Shown piece after piece: positions 32,965-41,852 of a stretch of DNA of 64,000 bases; the first letter of the stretch is position 1; every line of letters begins with the position of its first letter. The position numbers and the translations under genes are program-made. The notes under the pieces were generated by a model. The model was not told the origin of the DNA and made no database searches. It saw nothing but the letters and a program-made list of their open reading frames with translations. Source of the DNA: Mycolicibacterium mageritense (GTDB lineage Bacteria; Actinomycetota; Actinomycetes; Mycobacteriales; Mycobacteriaceae). The DNA lies in contig NZ_AP022567.1 in the NCBI RefSeq assembly GCF_010727475.1, forward strand, positions 7,316,001 through 7,380,000, given 5' to 3'.

Positions 32965-33101
32965 TACAGGCAGGTGTGTGACATTGGATACAGGTCGCCG
33001 GCGCTGACCATGTCAGCCGCAATGCGACGCCGCCAGCCTACCCGGCCCCGCGGTGGGGCCGGGTGACCGGCGGTTTAGGAGCTACGGAACGCTACTCGAC
33101 G

Positions 33102-33743
33102 CTATTGGTAGGAGTAGAAGCCCGCCTCGGCGATGCGTCGCCGCTGCTCGGCGCTGACGTCGACGTCGGCGGGTGAGAGCAGGAACACCTTGGTCGCGAC
33201 CTTGTCGAACGAGCCGCGCAGCGCGAAGGCCAGGCCCGCGGCGAAGTCGACGAGCCGCTTCGCGTCGGCGTTGTCCATCGACACCAGGTCCATGATGACC
33301 GGGGTGCCGTCGCGGAAGCGTTCGCCGATGGTGCGCGCCTCGCTGTAGTCCTTGGGCCGCAGCGTGGTGATCTTCGACAGCGGGCTGCCCGCTTCGAACA
33401 GCTCGGCCATGCGGCGCGGGTCCATTGCGAGCGCACCTCGCGTGGATCCGGCGAGGGTGCCCAGACGCGGTGCGGGACGGTCGAATTCGCGCGGACCACG
33501 CATCCGGGGCTCGAACCGCGACTCGTCGGCGAAACCACCCGGGTAGTTGCCACCGCGGTAGGCCGGGCCCTCGTCGTATTCGCGGCCCTCGTAGCCGTAG
33601 CCGTCGTCCTCGAAGCGCTCTTCACGGGGCCTGCGGGCATAGCTGCGTGCCGCGCCACGGTCGTCGTCCTCGTAGTACTCGTCGTCGTAGTCATCCATCG
33701 GCGCCATGCCGAAGTAGGCCTTGACCTTGTGCAGTGTGCTCAT
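33102..33743 (-). CDS. sepF: Z-ring anchor SepF
   Basis: 213 residues from MSTLHKVKAYFGM, the amphipathic membrane-binding helix. A long acidic, Tyr- and Gly-rich linker (residues 15-100) precedes the SepF core (ITTLRPKDYSEARTIGERFR, DGTPVIMDLVSMDNADAKRL, FAALRG-like and KVFLLSPADVDV). SepF polymerises and ties FtsZ to the membrane; mycobacteria lack FtsA and ZipA, so it is the main anchor. The start overlaps the yggS stop (ATGA); the longer N-terminal reading inside yggS is not used. Confidence 0.95.
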   Translation of the reverse strand: MSTLHKVKAYFGMAPMDDYDDEYYEDDDRGAARSYARRPREERFEDDGYGYEGREYDEGPAYRGGNYPGGFADESRFEPRMRGPREFDRPAPRLGTLAGSTRGALAMDPRRMAELFEAGSPLSKITTLRPKDYSEARTIGERFRDGTPVIMDLVSMDNADAKRLVDFAAGLAFALRGSFDKVATKVFLLSPADVDVSAEQRRRIAEAGFYSYQ

Positions 33744-34573
33744 CTCGGCGACCCTTCTGCTGACCGTGGGGGTGGTGATGTCTGTGATGAAGATGTGACT
33801 GGTGTGACTACTGCGGGAGACGTTAGCGGCCGTTTTCCCATTAGCGCGGTACCGACACGCACACACGTCGAACCGTGTTTCACCGCGATCTCAAGGTCGC
33901 TGGACATCCCGGCCGACAACTCGAGCCGCTGCGGGTAGTCGGCCTGCACCCGGTCGCGCTCGGCGGCCAACCGCGCGAACGCGTCGTCGGGATCCACTTC
34001 GAGCGGCGGAATTCCCATGAGTCCGACGAAGGTCAGGCCGTCGGCCCGGTCTGCGGCCGCGCACAGTTCGTCGACCAGATCGGGTGACCCGACGTCGATG
34101 CCACCCCGTTCGGTGTCACCGTCGAGACTGATCTGAAGGTAGACGCGCAGCGGCTCGGCGCGCGTACCCGCGGCCAGCGCCGCCGTCGCGGCCCGGTCCA
34201 GCGCGGTGATCAGCCGCTGACTGTCGACCGAATGCGCGGCATACGCCCAACTCGCAACAGCCTTGGCCTTGTTGCGCTGGATGCGCCCGACCATGTGCCA
34301 GCGAACCGTCGCATCGGGTAATTCGGCACGCACGGTCGCGACTTTATTCGCCGCTTCCTGTTCGCGGGATTCACCGAATGCGTGACAACCCAATTGATGG
34401 AGAATGAAAATATCGGAGGCCGGAAAGAATTTTGTTATCGGAAGTAATTCGATGTCATTGACATTTCGTCCGGCCGCCTCGGCCGCATGCGCCAGCCGGG
34501 CTCGCGCCGCCCCAAGCTTGGCGGTCAGCTCACCCACCCGGTCGGCGTTCTGCATGTACTGACAGGTGCTCAT
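33740..34573 (-). CDS. YggS/PROSC-family PLP-binding protein
   Basis: 277 residues from MSTCQYM. LLPITKFFPASDI contains the PLP lysine (usually AVSKT/VTK), FGESREQEAANK follows, and WHMVGRIQRNKAK, GLMGIPPLE and LSAGMSSDLEIAVKHGSTCVRVGTALMG are the conserved YggS segments. YggS homologues control vitamin B6 and amino-acid balance and have no known catalytic activity. The C-terminal 35 residues (TSPAVVTPVTSSSQTS and onward) are Ser/Pro/Thr-rich and extend past the usual end of the family. Flanked by four-base overlaps with pgeF and sepF, as in other actinobacteria. Confidence 0.92.
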   Translation of the reverse strand: MSTCQYMQNADRVGELTAKLGAARARLAHAAEAAGRNVNDIELLPITKFFPASDIFILHQLGCHAFGESREQEAANKVATVRAELPDATVRWHMVGRIQRNKAKAVASWAYAAHSVDSQRLITALDRAATAALAAGTRAEPLRVYLQISLDGDTERGGIDVGSPDLVDELCAAADRADGLTFVGLMGIPPLEVDPDDAFARLAAERDRVQADYPQRLELSAGMSSDLEIAVKHGSTCVRVGTALMGKRPLTSPAVVTPVTSSSQTSPPPRSAEGSPR

Positions 34574-35283
34574 CGCACGGCCGATTCCATCCACACCACC
34601 GATGCCAGCCGACCGGTCGGGGCATCCCGGCGGTGGCTGAACAAATTGCGGTCGTCGACCGTGCACCGCGGATCGATGTCGATCGCTTTGACCCCCAAAG
34701 CCGTTAACTGCCGGGCGATTCCGGCCCGCAGGTCCAGACCTGGCGTGCCCTTGGCTGTCGTGGTGCGGCTGCCGGGCAGCGCCGCCTCGACCTCGTCGGC
34801 CATGGCTGCGGGCACCTCGTAGTTGCGGCCGCTCACCGCCGGGCCGAGCAGCACCGAGACGTCCTCGACATGCGCACCGTGCGACAGCATGGACTCCAGC
34901 GTGCGCACCGCGATGCCTTTTTGTGCGCCGACCCGGCCGGCATGGGCTGCCGCGACCACACCCGCGCGCGCGTCGGCCATTAATACCGGCACACAATCGG
35001 CGGTCACCACCGCCAATGCCAAACCAGGGGTCGTGGTGACCAAAGCGTCGGCATTATCGACGGCGGTGTCGAGCGGACCGTCGACACTGACCACGCGGTC
35101 CCCGTGGACCTGGTTCATCCACACGAGCGCGTCGACACCGAGCGCCGCCGCCAGCCGCTTGCGGTTGGCGGCGACGGCCGCCGGATCGTCGCCCACGTGG
35201 TCGCCGAGGTTGAAGGAGTTGTACGGCGGTGCGGAGACACCACCGGTGCGGGTGGTGGTCACCCGGCGTATGCGAACACTCAC
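34570..35283 (-). CDS. pgeF: PgeF/YfiH-family purine nucleosidase-like (polyphenol oxidase) protein
   Basis: 237 residues from GTG (VSVRIRRVTTTRTGGVS). Metal-binding motifs of the family: WMNQVHGDRV, VTADCVPVLMAD, AAHAGRVGAQKG and HRRDAPTGRLASVVW near the end. YfiH-type proteins have purine nucleoside phosphorylase/adenosine deaminase activity, and the PgeF name refers to editing of MurC mistakes (removal of L-Ser). The dcw position favours the peptidoglycan editing role. It starts 43 bases after ftsZ ends and overlaps yggS. Confidence 0.9.
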   Translation of the reverse strand: MSVRIRRVTTTRTGGVSAPPYNSFNLGDHVGDDPAAVAANRKRLAAALGVDALVWMNQVHGDRVVSVDGPLDTAVDNADALVTTTPGLALAVVTADCVPVLMADARAGVVAAAHAGRVGAQKGIAVRTLESMLSHGAHVEDVSVLLGPAVSGRNYEVPAAMADEVEAALPGSRTTTAKGTPGLDLRAGIARQLTALGVKAIDIDPRCTVDDRNLFSHRRDAPTGRLASVVWMESAVR

Positions 35284-35326
35284 AATCCCAGTATCCGAAT
35301 CTGGCGTCCGCGGACCCGGAGCCGAC

Positions 35327-36481
35327 TCAGTGCCGCATGAACGGCGGGACGTCGACATCGTCGTCCGCGATACCGCCGTCACCGCCGATGCTCACGGTCG
35401 CGCCGTTGGTGTGGGCGGGCACACTGGCCGCGTCCGTTGGCTCGAACAACGACGTGGTGACCTTGCCCGCACGCGCCGAGGCGATCGGCTGCGTCGGGGC
35501 CTGCCCCGGGCCGACCACGGGTTTGCGGCTCGGCCCGGTGGTTTCGAAGCCTGCCGCGATCACGGTCACGCGCACCTCGTCGCCCAGCGAGTCGTCGATC
35601 ACGGTGCCGAAGATGATGTTGGCCTCGGGATGCGCGGCATCCTGCACGAGCGATGCCGCCTCGTTGATCTCGAACAGGCCCAGGTCGCTGCCGCCCGCGA
35701 CCGACAGCAGCACGCCCTGCGCGCCCTCCATCGAAGCCTCCAGCAGCGGCGAGTTGATCGCGATCTCGGCGGCCTTGAGCGCGCGGCCGTCACCACGTGC
35801 CGAACCGATGCCCATCAGAGCTGTACCGGCCCCGCTCATCACGCCCTTGACGTCGGCGAAGTCCACGTTGATCAGGCCCGGTGTGGTGATCAGGTCCGTG
35901 ATGCCCTGCACGCCGTTGAGCAGCACCTCGTCGGCGCTGCGGAACGCGTCCATGAGCGACACCGCGGCGTCGCCCATCTGCAGCAGCCGGTCGTTGGGGA
36001 TCACGATCAGTGTGTCGCAGCTCTCGCGCAGCGCCGTGATACCCGCCTCGGCCTGATTGCTGCGCCGCTTGCCCTCGAACGAGAACGGCCGGGTCACTAC
36101 GCCGACGGTCAGCGCACCGAGCTTGCGCGCGATGGTCGCCACGACCGGCGCCCCACCGGTTCCGGTGCCGCCGCCCTCACCCGCGGTGACGAACACCATG
36201 TCGGCGCCGCGCAGCAGTTCCTCGATGTCGTCCTTGGCGTCCTCGGCCGCCTTGCGGCCCACTTCGGGATCGGCGCCGGCACCCAGACCACGGGTGGAGT
36301 CACGGCCGACGTCGAGCTTGACGTCGGCATCGCTCATCAACAACGCCTGCGCGTCGGTGTTGATCGCGATGAACTCGACGCCTTTGAGGCCTTGCTCGAT
36401 CATCCGGTTGACGGCGTTGACGCCGCCACCGCCGATACCAACCACCTTGATCACTGCCAGGTAGTTATGCGGGGGGGTCAT
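35327..36481 (-). CDS. ftsZ: Cell division GTPase FtsZ
   Basis: 384 residues. VVGIGGGGVNAVNRMI opens the GTPase domain, the tubulin signature GGGTGTGGAPV is at residues 103-113, NNDRLLQ-like and the T7 loop NVDFADVKGVM follow. The C-terminal tail DDDVDVPPFMRH is the conserved SepF/FtsW-binding peptide after a variable linker. The start ATG has GGAGGAAG upstream. A longer in-frame reading to 36553 exists but passes through the leader. It polymerises into the Z-ring at mid-cell. The 194-base gap to ftsQ holds its own promoter region. Confidence 0.98.
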   Translation of the reverse strand: MTPPHNYLAVIKVVGIGGGGVNAVNRMIEQGLKGVEFIAINTDAQALLMSDADVKLDVGRDSTRGLGAGADPEVGRKAAEDAKDDIEELLRGADMVFVTAGEGGGTGTGGAPVVATIARKLGALTVGVVTRPFSFEGKRRSNQAEAGITALRESCDTLIVIPNDRLLQMGDAAVSLMDAFRSADEVLLNGVQGITDLITTPGLINVDFADVKGVMSGAGTALMGIGSARGDGRALKAAEIAINSPLLEASMEGAQGVLLSVAGGSDLGLFEINEAASLVQDAAHPEANIIFGTVIDDSLGDEVRVTVIAAGFETTGPSRKPVVGPGQAPTQPIASARAGKVTTSLFEPTDAASVPAHTNGATVSIGGDGGIADDDVDVPPFMRH

Positions 36482-36539
36482 GGATCGTCTTCCTCCCTGG
36501 TTGGGTGTTCGTGGCACCGAACTGGTTCCCGGCAAACCC

Positions 36540-36580
36540 TCAACCTCAACCATAGGCTTAGAGTTATGTCAAGTAGTTCC
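36540..36580 (-). promoter_or_regulatory. ftsZ promoter region
   Basis: On the minus strand a perfect TTGACA (36567-36572) sits in ACTACTTGACATAACTCTAA, followed by CTATGG and TTGAGGTTGAGG repeats. From memory, a closely similar TTGACATAAC block lies upstream of M. tuberculosis ftsZ. A -10 hexamer is not obvious at 17 bases, so the exact start site is unclear. The whole leader spans 36482-36675. Confidence 0.55.
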
Positions 36581-36675
36581 GCGCAAACAGAACGGTAGGG
36601 CGACAACCCGAGGTATCGCGGCAGGCGCGCCGACAAGCCGGCGGGCAATTTGTTGACCTGGATCACCCGAAGGGG

Positions 36676-37629
36676 TCACTTGACCGTCGGCAGGTCCGGG
36701 CTCGAGACGTCGTAGGTGTGCCCGGGCTGGGTCAACAGCGCCGCGAGCTTCATCGCCTTCTCGTCGGTGTGGTCGGTGGTCCCCCACACCACGACCCGAC
36801 CGTCGGTGAGCGTCAACGTGATCGACGCGACCGAGGGCGCCGCGATCCGGCCTACCTGCACGACGACGTCGGGCGGCAGCGCCTGCATCACGTCGAGCGC
36901 GGCCCGCGTCGCGGGATCGCTCGGGCTCGGGTTGTCGGCGTCCAGATACGGCAGCGACGGCGGTGGTGGCGCGGTCGCGAAATCGACACCGTCCTTGTCG
37001 AACAGGTGCGGCCCGTCCGGATAGTCCTTGACCACCACCGGAACCCGTTCGATCACCGTGATCCGCAGCGTCGACGGGTACTCGCGCTGCACGCGCGCGC
37101 TGGCGATGCGGCGGATGGTCGCCACCCGCTCGGCGACCGTGTCGGTGTTGATCTGCAGCAGCGGAGTTCCGCGCGGCACGGCGGCCGTGGCCAGCACCTC
37201 CTCCTGCGTGACCACGGCCAACCCGCTGACCACGACGTTGCGCGCGGACATGATCGGGGTGAAGTACAGCACTAGGCCCAGCGCCACCGCTAGCACGCTG
37301 GCCAGCGCGGTCCACACCAGCACCTTGACGCCCCGAAGAGCGCCGGACGCAACAGGTTTCGACGACTCCGCGGCACCGCCCACGACGCGGCGCTTGGCCT
37401 CTCGGCGGGCCTGCTCGATCGCCATGGCCCGGTCGCGCGCAGCCCGCCGCTCCTCGCGCTCGCGCCGCGCGCGCCGGCGCGGCCCCTCGTAGTCCGCCGA
37501 CGCGGCCGCCAGTGCCGGCGGACCGCCGGGCGTGGTCTCGGTCGACTCGGTGGGTTCCGCCGTTGGCTCGGTCTGGCCGGATTCGGCAGCGGTACCCTCG
37601 GGGCCGCCGTCAGGATCCGGCCCGGTCAC
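36676..37629 (-). CDS. ftsQ: Division protein FtsQ
   Basis: 317 residues, GTG start overlapping the murC stop. The first 100 residues are cytosolic: Pro/Thr/Glu-rich, then very Arg-rich (GPRRRARREREERR). One span at about 102-125 (VLVWTALASVLAVALGLVLYF) leads to a POTRA domain (SARNVVVSGLAVVTQEEVLA), then the FtsQ beta domain (YPSTLRITVIERVPVVVKDY). FtsQ scaffolds the FtsL-FtsB-FtsWI septal complex. Last gene of the uninterrupted mur/fts run before the ftsZ leader. Confidence 0.94.
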   Translation of the reverse strand: MTGPDPDGGPEGTAAESGQTEPTAEPTESTETTPGGPPALAAASADYEGPRRRARREREERRAARDRAMAIEQARREAKRRVVGGAAESSKPVASGALRGVKVLVWTALASVLAVALGLVLYFTPIMSARNVVVSGLAVVTQEEVLATAAVPRGTPLLQINTDTVAERVATIRRIASARVQREYPSTLRITVIERVPVVVKDYPDGPHLFDKDGVDFATAPPPPSLPYLDADNPSPSDPATRAALDVMQALPPDVVVQVGRIAAPSVASITLTLTDGRVVVWGTTDHTDEKAMKLAALLTQPGHTYDVSSPDLPTVK

Positions 37630-39083
37630 GACGGACCCGCGTCCGACCGTCTCGGCGCGTTGCGATTCGCCTTGATCTGCAGCTCGGTGAGGATCTCGGC
37701 GCCCAGCATGGTCACGTCGCCCGCGCCCATGGTGAGCACCACGTCCCCGGGGCGGGCCGCGGCGGCCACCCGGTAGGCCACGGCCGAGAAGTCCGGCACG
37801 TAGGTGACCTCCGCGGTGACATGATCGGCCACCGTGGCGCCGCTGACCCCACCGATCGGCTGTTCACGCGCACCATAGACATCCAGCACGAACACCTGAT
37901 CGGCCAAACTCAGCGCCGCACCGAACTCGCGCGCGAAAGTCTTTGTCCGCGAATACAGATGCGGTTGGAACACCACGATCGAGCGGCCACCGGTCTGGTC
38001 CGCAACCGTCCGCGCGGCCTCCAGGGTGGCGCGCACCTCGGTCGGGTGGTGCGCGTAGTCGTCGAACACCCGCACGCCGTCGGTCGTGCCGACCAACTCG
38101 AAACGCCTACGCACGCCCTCGAACCCGGCCAACCCGTCGAGTACCGCTTCGGCGGACGCACCCACCTGCACTGCGGCCAACACGGCCGCCAGCGCATTGA
38201 GCGCCATGTGCCGCCCCGGCACCGCCAAGCGGATCGCGCGCGGATGCGGCTCTGCGGCCAGCTGGATGTGCGCGACCGCGCCCGTGCCCTGCTGATCCCA
38301 GCTCACCAACGTGCCTGCCAGGTCGGTGCCCGTGCTGCCATATCGCAGCACCCGGATGCCCAGCGCCTCGGTGCGGTCGGCCAGCGCGGCCGCACCGGGA
38401 TCGTCGGTGCACACCACGAGCGCCCCGCCCGGCGCAATACGCTCGACGAACGAGTCGAACACCGCGGTGTAGGCCTGCTCGCTGCCGAAGTAATCCAGAT
38501 GGTCGGCCTCGATGTTGGTCACCACCGCGACGTCGGGCGTGTACTCCAACAACGAGCCGTCACTCTCGTCGGCCTCGGCCACGAAGCACCGGCCACTGCC
38601 GTGGTGCGCGTTGGTGCCGGCCTCCCCCAGCTCGCCGCCGACCGCGAACGACGGGTCGAAACCGCTGTGCTGCAACGCCACGATGATCATCGACGTGGTC
38701 GTGGTCTTGCCGTGGGTTCCGGTCACCATCACCGTGGTGTAACCCGCCATGAGCTTGGCCAGCACCACGGGCCGCAGGATCACCGGGATCCCGCGCCGAC
38801 GTGCCTCGACCAGTTCGGGGTTGGTCTTCGGGATCGCGGCGTGCGTGGTGACCACCGCGGTCGGCCCACCGGGCAGCAGGTCGAGCGACGACGCGTCGTG
38901 CCCGATCCGGATCTCGGCGCCGCGGGCCCGCAGCGCCACCACGCCGCGCGATTCCTTGGCGTCCGAACCCGACACCTGACCGCCACGGTCGAGCAGGATC
39001 CGGGCCACACCCGACATCCCGGCCCCGCCGATGCCGACCATGTGCACGCGCTGCAGTTCCTCGGGTAGCGAATTACCGTTCAC
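37626..39083 (-). CDS. murC: UDP-N-acetylmuramate-L-alanine ligase MurC
   Basis: 485 residues from GTG (VNGNSLPEELQRVHMVG). GIGGAGMSGVARIL is the UDP-binding loop, GTHGKTTTTSMI the ATP P-loop, AEADESDGSLL the catalytic region and FDDYAHHPTEVRATL the C-terminal domain signature. It adds L-Ala to UDP-MurNAc, the first stem-peptide step. Its GTG overlaps the murG stop. Confidence 0.97.
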   Translation of the reverse strand: MNGNSLPEELQRVHMVGIGGAGMSGVARILLDRGGQVSGSDAKESRGVVALRARGAEIRIGHDASSLDLLPGGPTAVVTTHAAIPKTNPELVEARRRGIPVILRPVVLAKLMAGYTTVMVTGTHGKTTTTSMIIVALQHSGFDPSFAVGGELGEAGTNAHHGSGRCFVAEADESDGSLLEYTPDVAVVTNIEADHLDYFGSEQAYTAVFDSFVERIAPGGALVVCTDDPGAAALADRTEALGIRVLRYGSTGTDLAGTLVSWDQQGTGAVAHIQLAAEPHPRAIRLAVPGRHMALNALAAVLAAVQVGASAEAVLDGLAGFEGVRRRFELVGTTDGVRVFDDYAHHPTEVRATLEAARTVADQTGGRSIVVFQPHLYSRTKTFAREFGAALSLADQVFVLDVYGAREQPIGGVSGATVADHVTAEVTYVPDFSAVAYRVAAAARPGDVVLTMGAGDVTMLGAEILTELQIKANRNAPRRSDAGPS

Positions 39084-40246
39084 CGCAACTTCTTTCGTCC
39101 GGCCCGCGCCACATCCAGGGCCACCTTGGCCACCTGCTCGGCGGCATCGCGGTGGCCCGAGAGGGCGGCCGCCGCGGTCATGTCGGCCAACCGGGCATCG
39201 TCGGTGAGCAGACCCGTCACGGTGTCGGCGACGAACTCGGCGCTGAGATCGGCGTCATCGATCAGCACCCCACCGCCGGCAGCCACCACGGGCAGGGCGT
39301 TGAGCCGCTGCTCGCCGTTGCCGATGGGCAGTGGCACGTACACCGCGGGCAGTCCGACCGCCGTCACCTCGGCCACGGTCATCGCGCCGGACCGGCAGAT
39401 CGCCAGATCGGCTGCGGCGTAAGCGAGATCCATGCGATCCAGATACGGCACCGCGACGTACGGCGCGGCGTCCGATGCCTGCTGCGGCAGCTCGAGCGTG
39501 TTCTTCGGACCGTGTGCGTGCAGCACCGAAACACCGGCGGCGGCAAGGGCTTCCGCTGCCCCGGCGACGGCCCGGTTGATCGACTGGGCGCCCTGCGAGC
39601 CACCGAACACCAGCAGCACCTTGGCGTCCTCGGCGAAGCCGAACTCCGCGCGCGCCGCCGCACGCAGCGCCGCGCGGTCCAGCGACGTGATGGTCTGGCG
39701 CACCGGCATGCCGACCACCTCGACGCGGCGCAGTCCCGGATCCGGCACCGCCGACAGCACGCGCTGCGCGGACCGGGCCCCGACCCGGTTCGCCAACCCG
39801 GCGCTCGCGTTGGCCTCGTGCACCACCACGGGGACCGCGCGCCCCCGCCGCATCACCCCGCGCCGCGCCGCGAGGTAGGCGGGCAGCGCCACGTAGCCGC
39901 CGAACCCCACCACCACGTCGGCGTCGACCTCGGTCAGCACCGAGCGGGTCTGGCGGATCGCCCGGCGCACCCGCAGCGGCAGCTTGAGCAGGTCTCCCGA
40001 GAGCTTGCGGGGCAGGGGCACGGGCGTGATGAGTTGCAGGTCGTAGCCGCGCGCGGGAACCAACCGGGTCTCCAGCCCACGCTGCGTGCCGAGCGCGGTG
40101 ATGCGCACCTGCGGGTCGAGCGCACGCAGGGCATCTGCGACCGCCATCGCAGGTTCGACGTGACCGGCGGTGCCACCACCGGCCAGTACGACAGATATCC
40201 CCTGGTCGCTACGCTCCTGACCCGGAGGAGACGAACTCGCGCTCAC
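39080..40246 (-). CDS. murG: Lipid II GlcNAc transferase MurG
   Basis: 388 residues. VVLAGGGTAGHVEPAMAVAD is the N-terminal GT-B loop, GFGGYVALPAYLAA and HEANASAGLANRVG follow, FGGSQGAQSINRAV and the C-terminal CRSGAMTVAEVTAVGLPAV bind UDP-GlcNAc. It converts lipid I to lipid II on the inner membrane face. Overlaps ftsW and murC by four bases each. The first 15 residues are Ser/Pro-rich and may reflect a start slightly too far upstream. Confidence 0.96.
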   Translation of the reverse strand: MSASSSPPGQERSDQGISVVLAGGGTAGHVEPAMAVADALRALDPQVRITALGTQRGLETRLVPARGYDLQLITPVPLPRKLSGDLLKLPLRVRRAIRQTRSVLTEVDADVVVGFGGYVALPAYLAARRGVMRRGRAVPVVVHEANASAGLANRVGARSAQRVLSAVPDPGLRRVEVVGMPVRQTITSLDRAALRAAARAEFGFAEDAKVLLVFGGSQGAQSINRAVAGAAEALAAAGVSVLHAHGPKNTLELPQQASDAAPYVAVPYLDRMDLAYAAADLAICRSGAMTVAEVTAVGLPAVYVPLPIGNGEQRLNALPVVAAGGGVLIDDADLSAEFVADTVTGLLTDDARLADMTAAAALSGHRDAAEQVAKVALDVARAGRKKLR

Positions 40247-41847
40247 GCGTGACGCTGACCTTCCAATGTGCGGGCCCGACGACCCTGTTGGCGTTGAGGC
40301 GTCCGAGGTTGCCTGACCCCGGGTTGGCCGGTTCCATGATGCCTTGGCTGGCGTACGCGTCGGTCAGCCGCATGGGGTTTGCGTCGTTCGGCGGCGCCTC
40401 CGCGGCGCTCGGGCTTCCGCTCGGGCTTGCGGGCCGGCTTGCGATCGGCCTTGCGCGGCGGCTTGGCGGGCGTGCGGGGTGCCACGGCCTTGCGGGTGCG
40501 CAGGCGGTCGCGCACGGCCTCGAGCCGGGTCGGCACGTAGGGCTCGGGCAGCGGCAGCCGCAGCAGCCGGCTCATCCGGTCATCACGTCCCGCCCGCAGC
40601 GCGGCCACCGCCTCGGGTTCGTGGCGCGCCGCGTTGGTGATCAGGCCCATCATCAAAAGCGTTGTCGCCTGCGATGATCCACCAGCCGAGATGAGTGGCA
40701 ACTGCAGACCCGTGACCGGCAGCAGGCCGACCACGTAGCCGACGTTGATGAACATCTGGCCGACCACCCACAGTGTCGTGGTCGCCGTCAGCAGGCGCAG
40801 GAACGGATCGGCCGAGCGGCGCGCGATCCGCATGCCGGTGTAGGCGAACAACCCGAAGAGCCCGAGCAGGCCCAGCGCGCCGATGAAGCCGAGCTCCTCG
40901 CCGATGATCGCGAAGATGAAGTCGTTGTGGGCGTTGGGCAGGTAGTTCCACTTCGCGGTGCCCTGACCGAGGCCGTCACCGAAGATCCCGCCGTTGGCCA
41001 GCGCGAACCTGGCCTGCTTGGACTGGTAGCCGATGCCCTGTGAGTCCGAAGCGGGGTCGAGCCAGGACTGCACGCGGTCGGAGCGGTAGCCTGCCGACAC
41101 CGCGAGCACACCGGCCGAGACGATGGCCGCGGCCATCGACGACAGGAACACCCGCAGCGGCAGGCCCGCGTACCACAGCAGGCCCAGCAGGATGATGCTC
41201 AGCGACACCGTCTGCCCGAGGTCGGGCTGCGCGACGATCAGCGCGAGCGCGATCACCGCGGCGGGCACCAGCGGGATCAGCATCTCGCGCAGCGACGCAC
41301 GTTCCATGCGACGCGCGGCCAGCAGATGCGCGCCCCAGATCGCGAACGCGATCTTCGCCAGCTCAGAGGGTTGCATCGAGAACCCGGCGAAGACGAACCA
41401 TCCGCGAGAACCGTTGGCCACCTTGCCGATTCCCGGGATCAGCACCAGGATCAGCAGCACGATGGTGAGCAGGAAGCCCGGGAAGGCCAGCCGGCGCAGC
41501 GTCTTGACCGACATGCGCAGCGCGATGTAGAAGGCGATCAGCCCGAGCACGGTCCACATCACCTGGCGGCCGAACACGGCCCACGGGGATCCGTCGAAGT
41601 CGTACGAGTACACGCCCGACGCGGACAGCACCATGATCAGACCGAGGGTGGTGAGCAGGGCCGTGACCGCGATGATCAGGTGGAACGAGGTCATCGGGCG
41701 GCCCAGCCAGACGCCGAACCGCGTGCGGGGCGCCTTGGCTGTCGCGGCGGCCTCGGAGCTGCCGTCGGCCCCGGACGGCGCGGCTCCCTCAGGTGGCTCG
41801 GTGGCGTCGGCGTTGCCGCGACGCAACCGGGTCAGCAGGTTGCCCAC
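40243..41847 (-). CDS. ftsW: Septal peptidoglycan polymerase FtsW
   Basis: 534 residues with about ten spans between residues 50 and 420. SEDS motifs: SRGWFVFAGFSMQPSELAKIA, HNDFIFAIIGEELGFIGALG and GLLPVTGLQLPLISAGGSSQ. FtsW polymerises glycan strands together with PbpB. The C-terminal 110 residues are long and Arg/Lys/Pro-rich, a mycobacterial feature; in M. tuberculosis this tail contacts FtsZ and PbpB (from memory). Six bases separate it from murD. Confidence 0.96.
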   Translation of the reverse strand: MGNLLTRLRRGNADATEPPEGAAPSGADGSSEAAATAKAPRTRFGVWLGRPMTSFHLIIAVTALLTTLGLIMVLSASGVYSYDFDGSPWAVFGRQVMWTVLGLIAFYIALRMSVKTLRRLAFPGFLLTIVLLILVLIPGIGKVANGSRGWFVFAGFSMQPSELAKIAFAIWGAHLLAARRMERASLREMLIPLVPAAVIALALIVAQPDLGQTVSLSIILLGLLWYAGLPLRVFLSSMAAAIVSAGVLAVSAGYRSDRVQSWLDPASDSQGIGYQSKQARFALANGGIFGDGLGQGTAKWNYLPNAHNDFIFAIIGEELGFIGALGLLGLFGLFAYTGMRIARRSADPFLRLLTATTTLWVVGQMFINVGYVVGLLPVTGLQLPLISAGGSSQATTLLMMGLITNAARHEPEAVAALRAGRDDRMSRLLRLPLPEPYVPTRLEAVRDRLRTRKAVAPRTPAKPPRKADRKPARKPERKPERRGGAAERRKPHAADRRVRQPRHHGTGQPGVRQPRTPQRQQGRRARTLEGQRHA

Positions 41848-41852
41848 GACGG

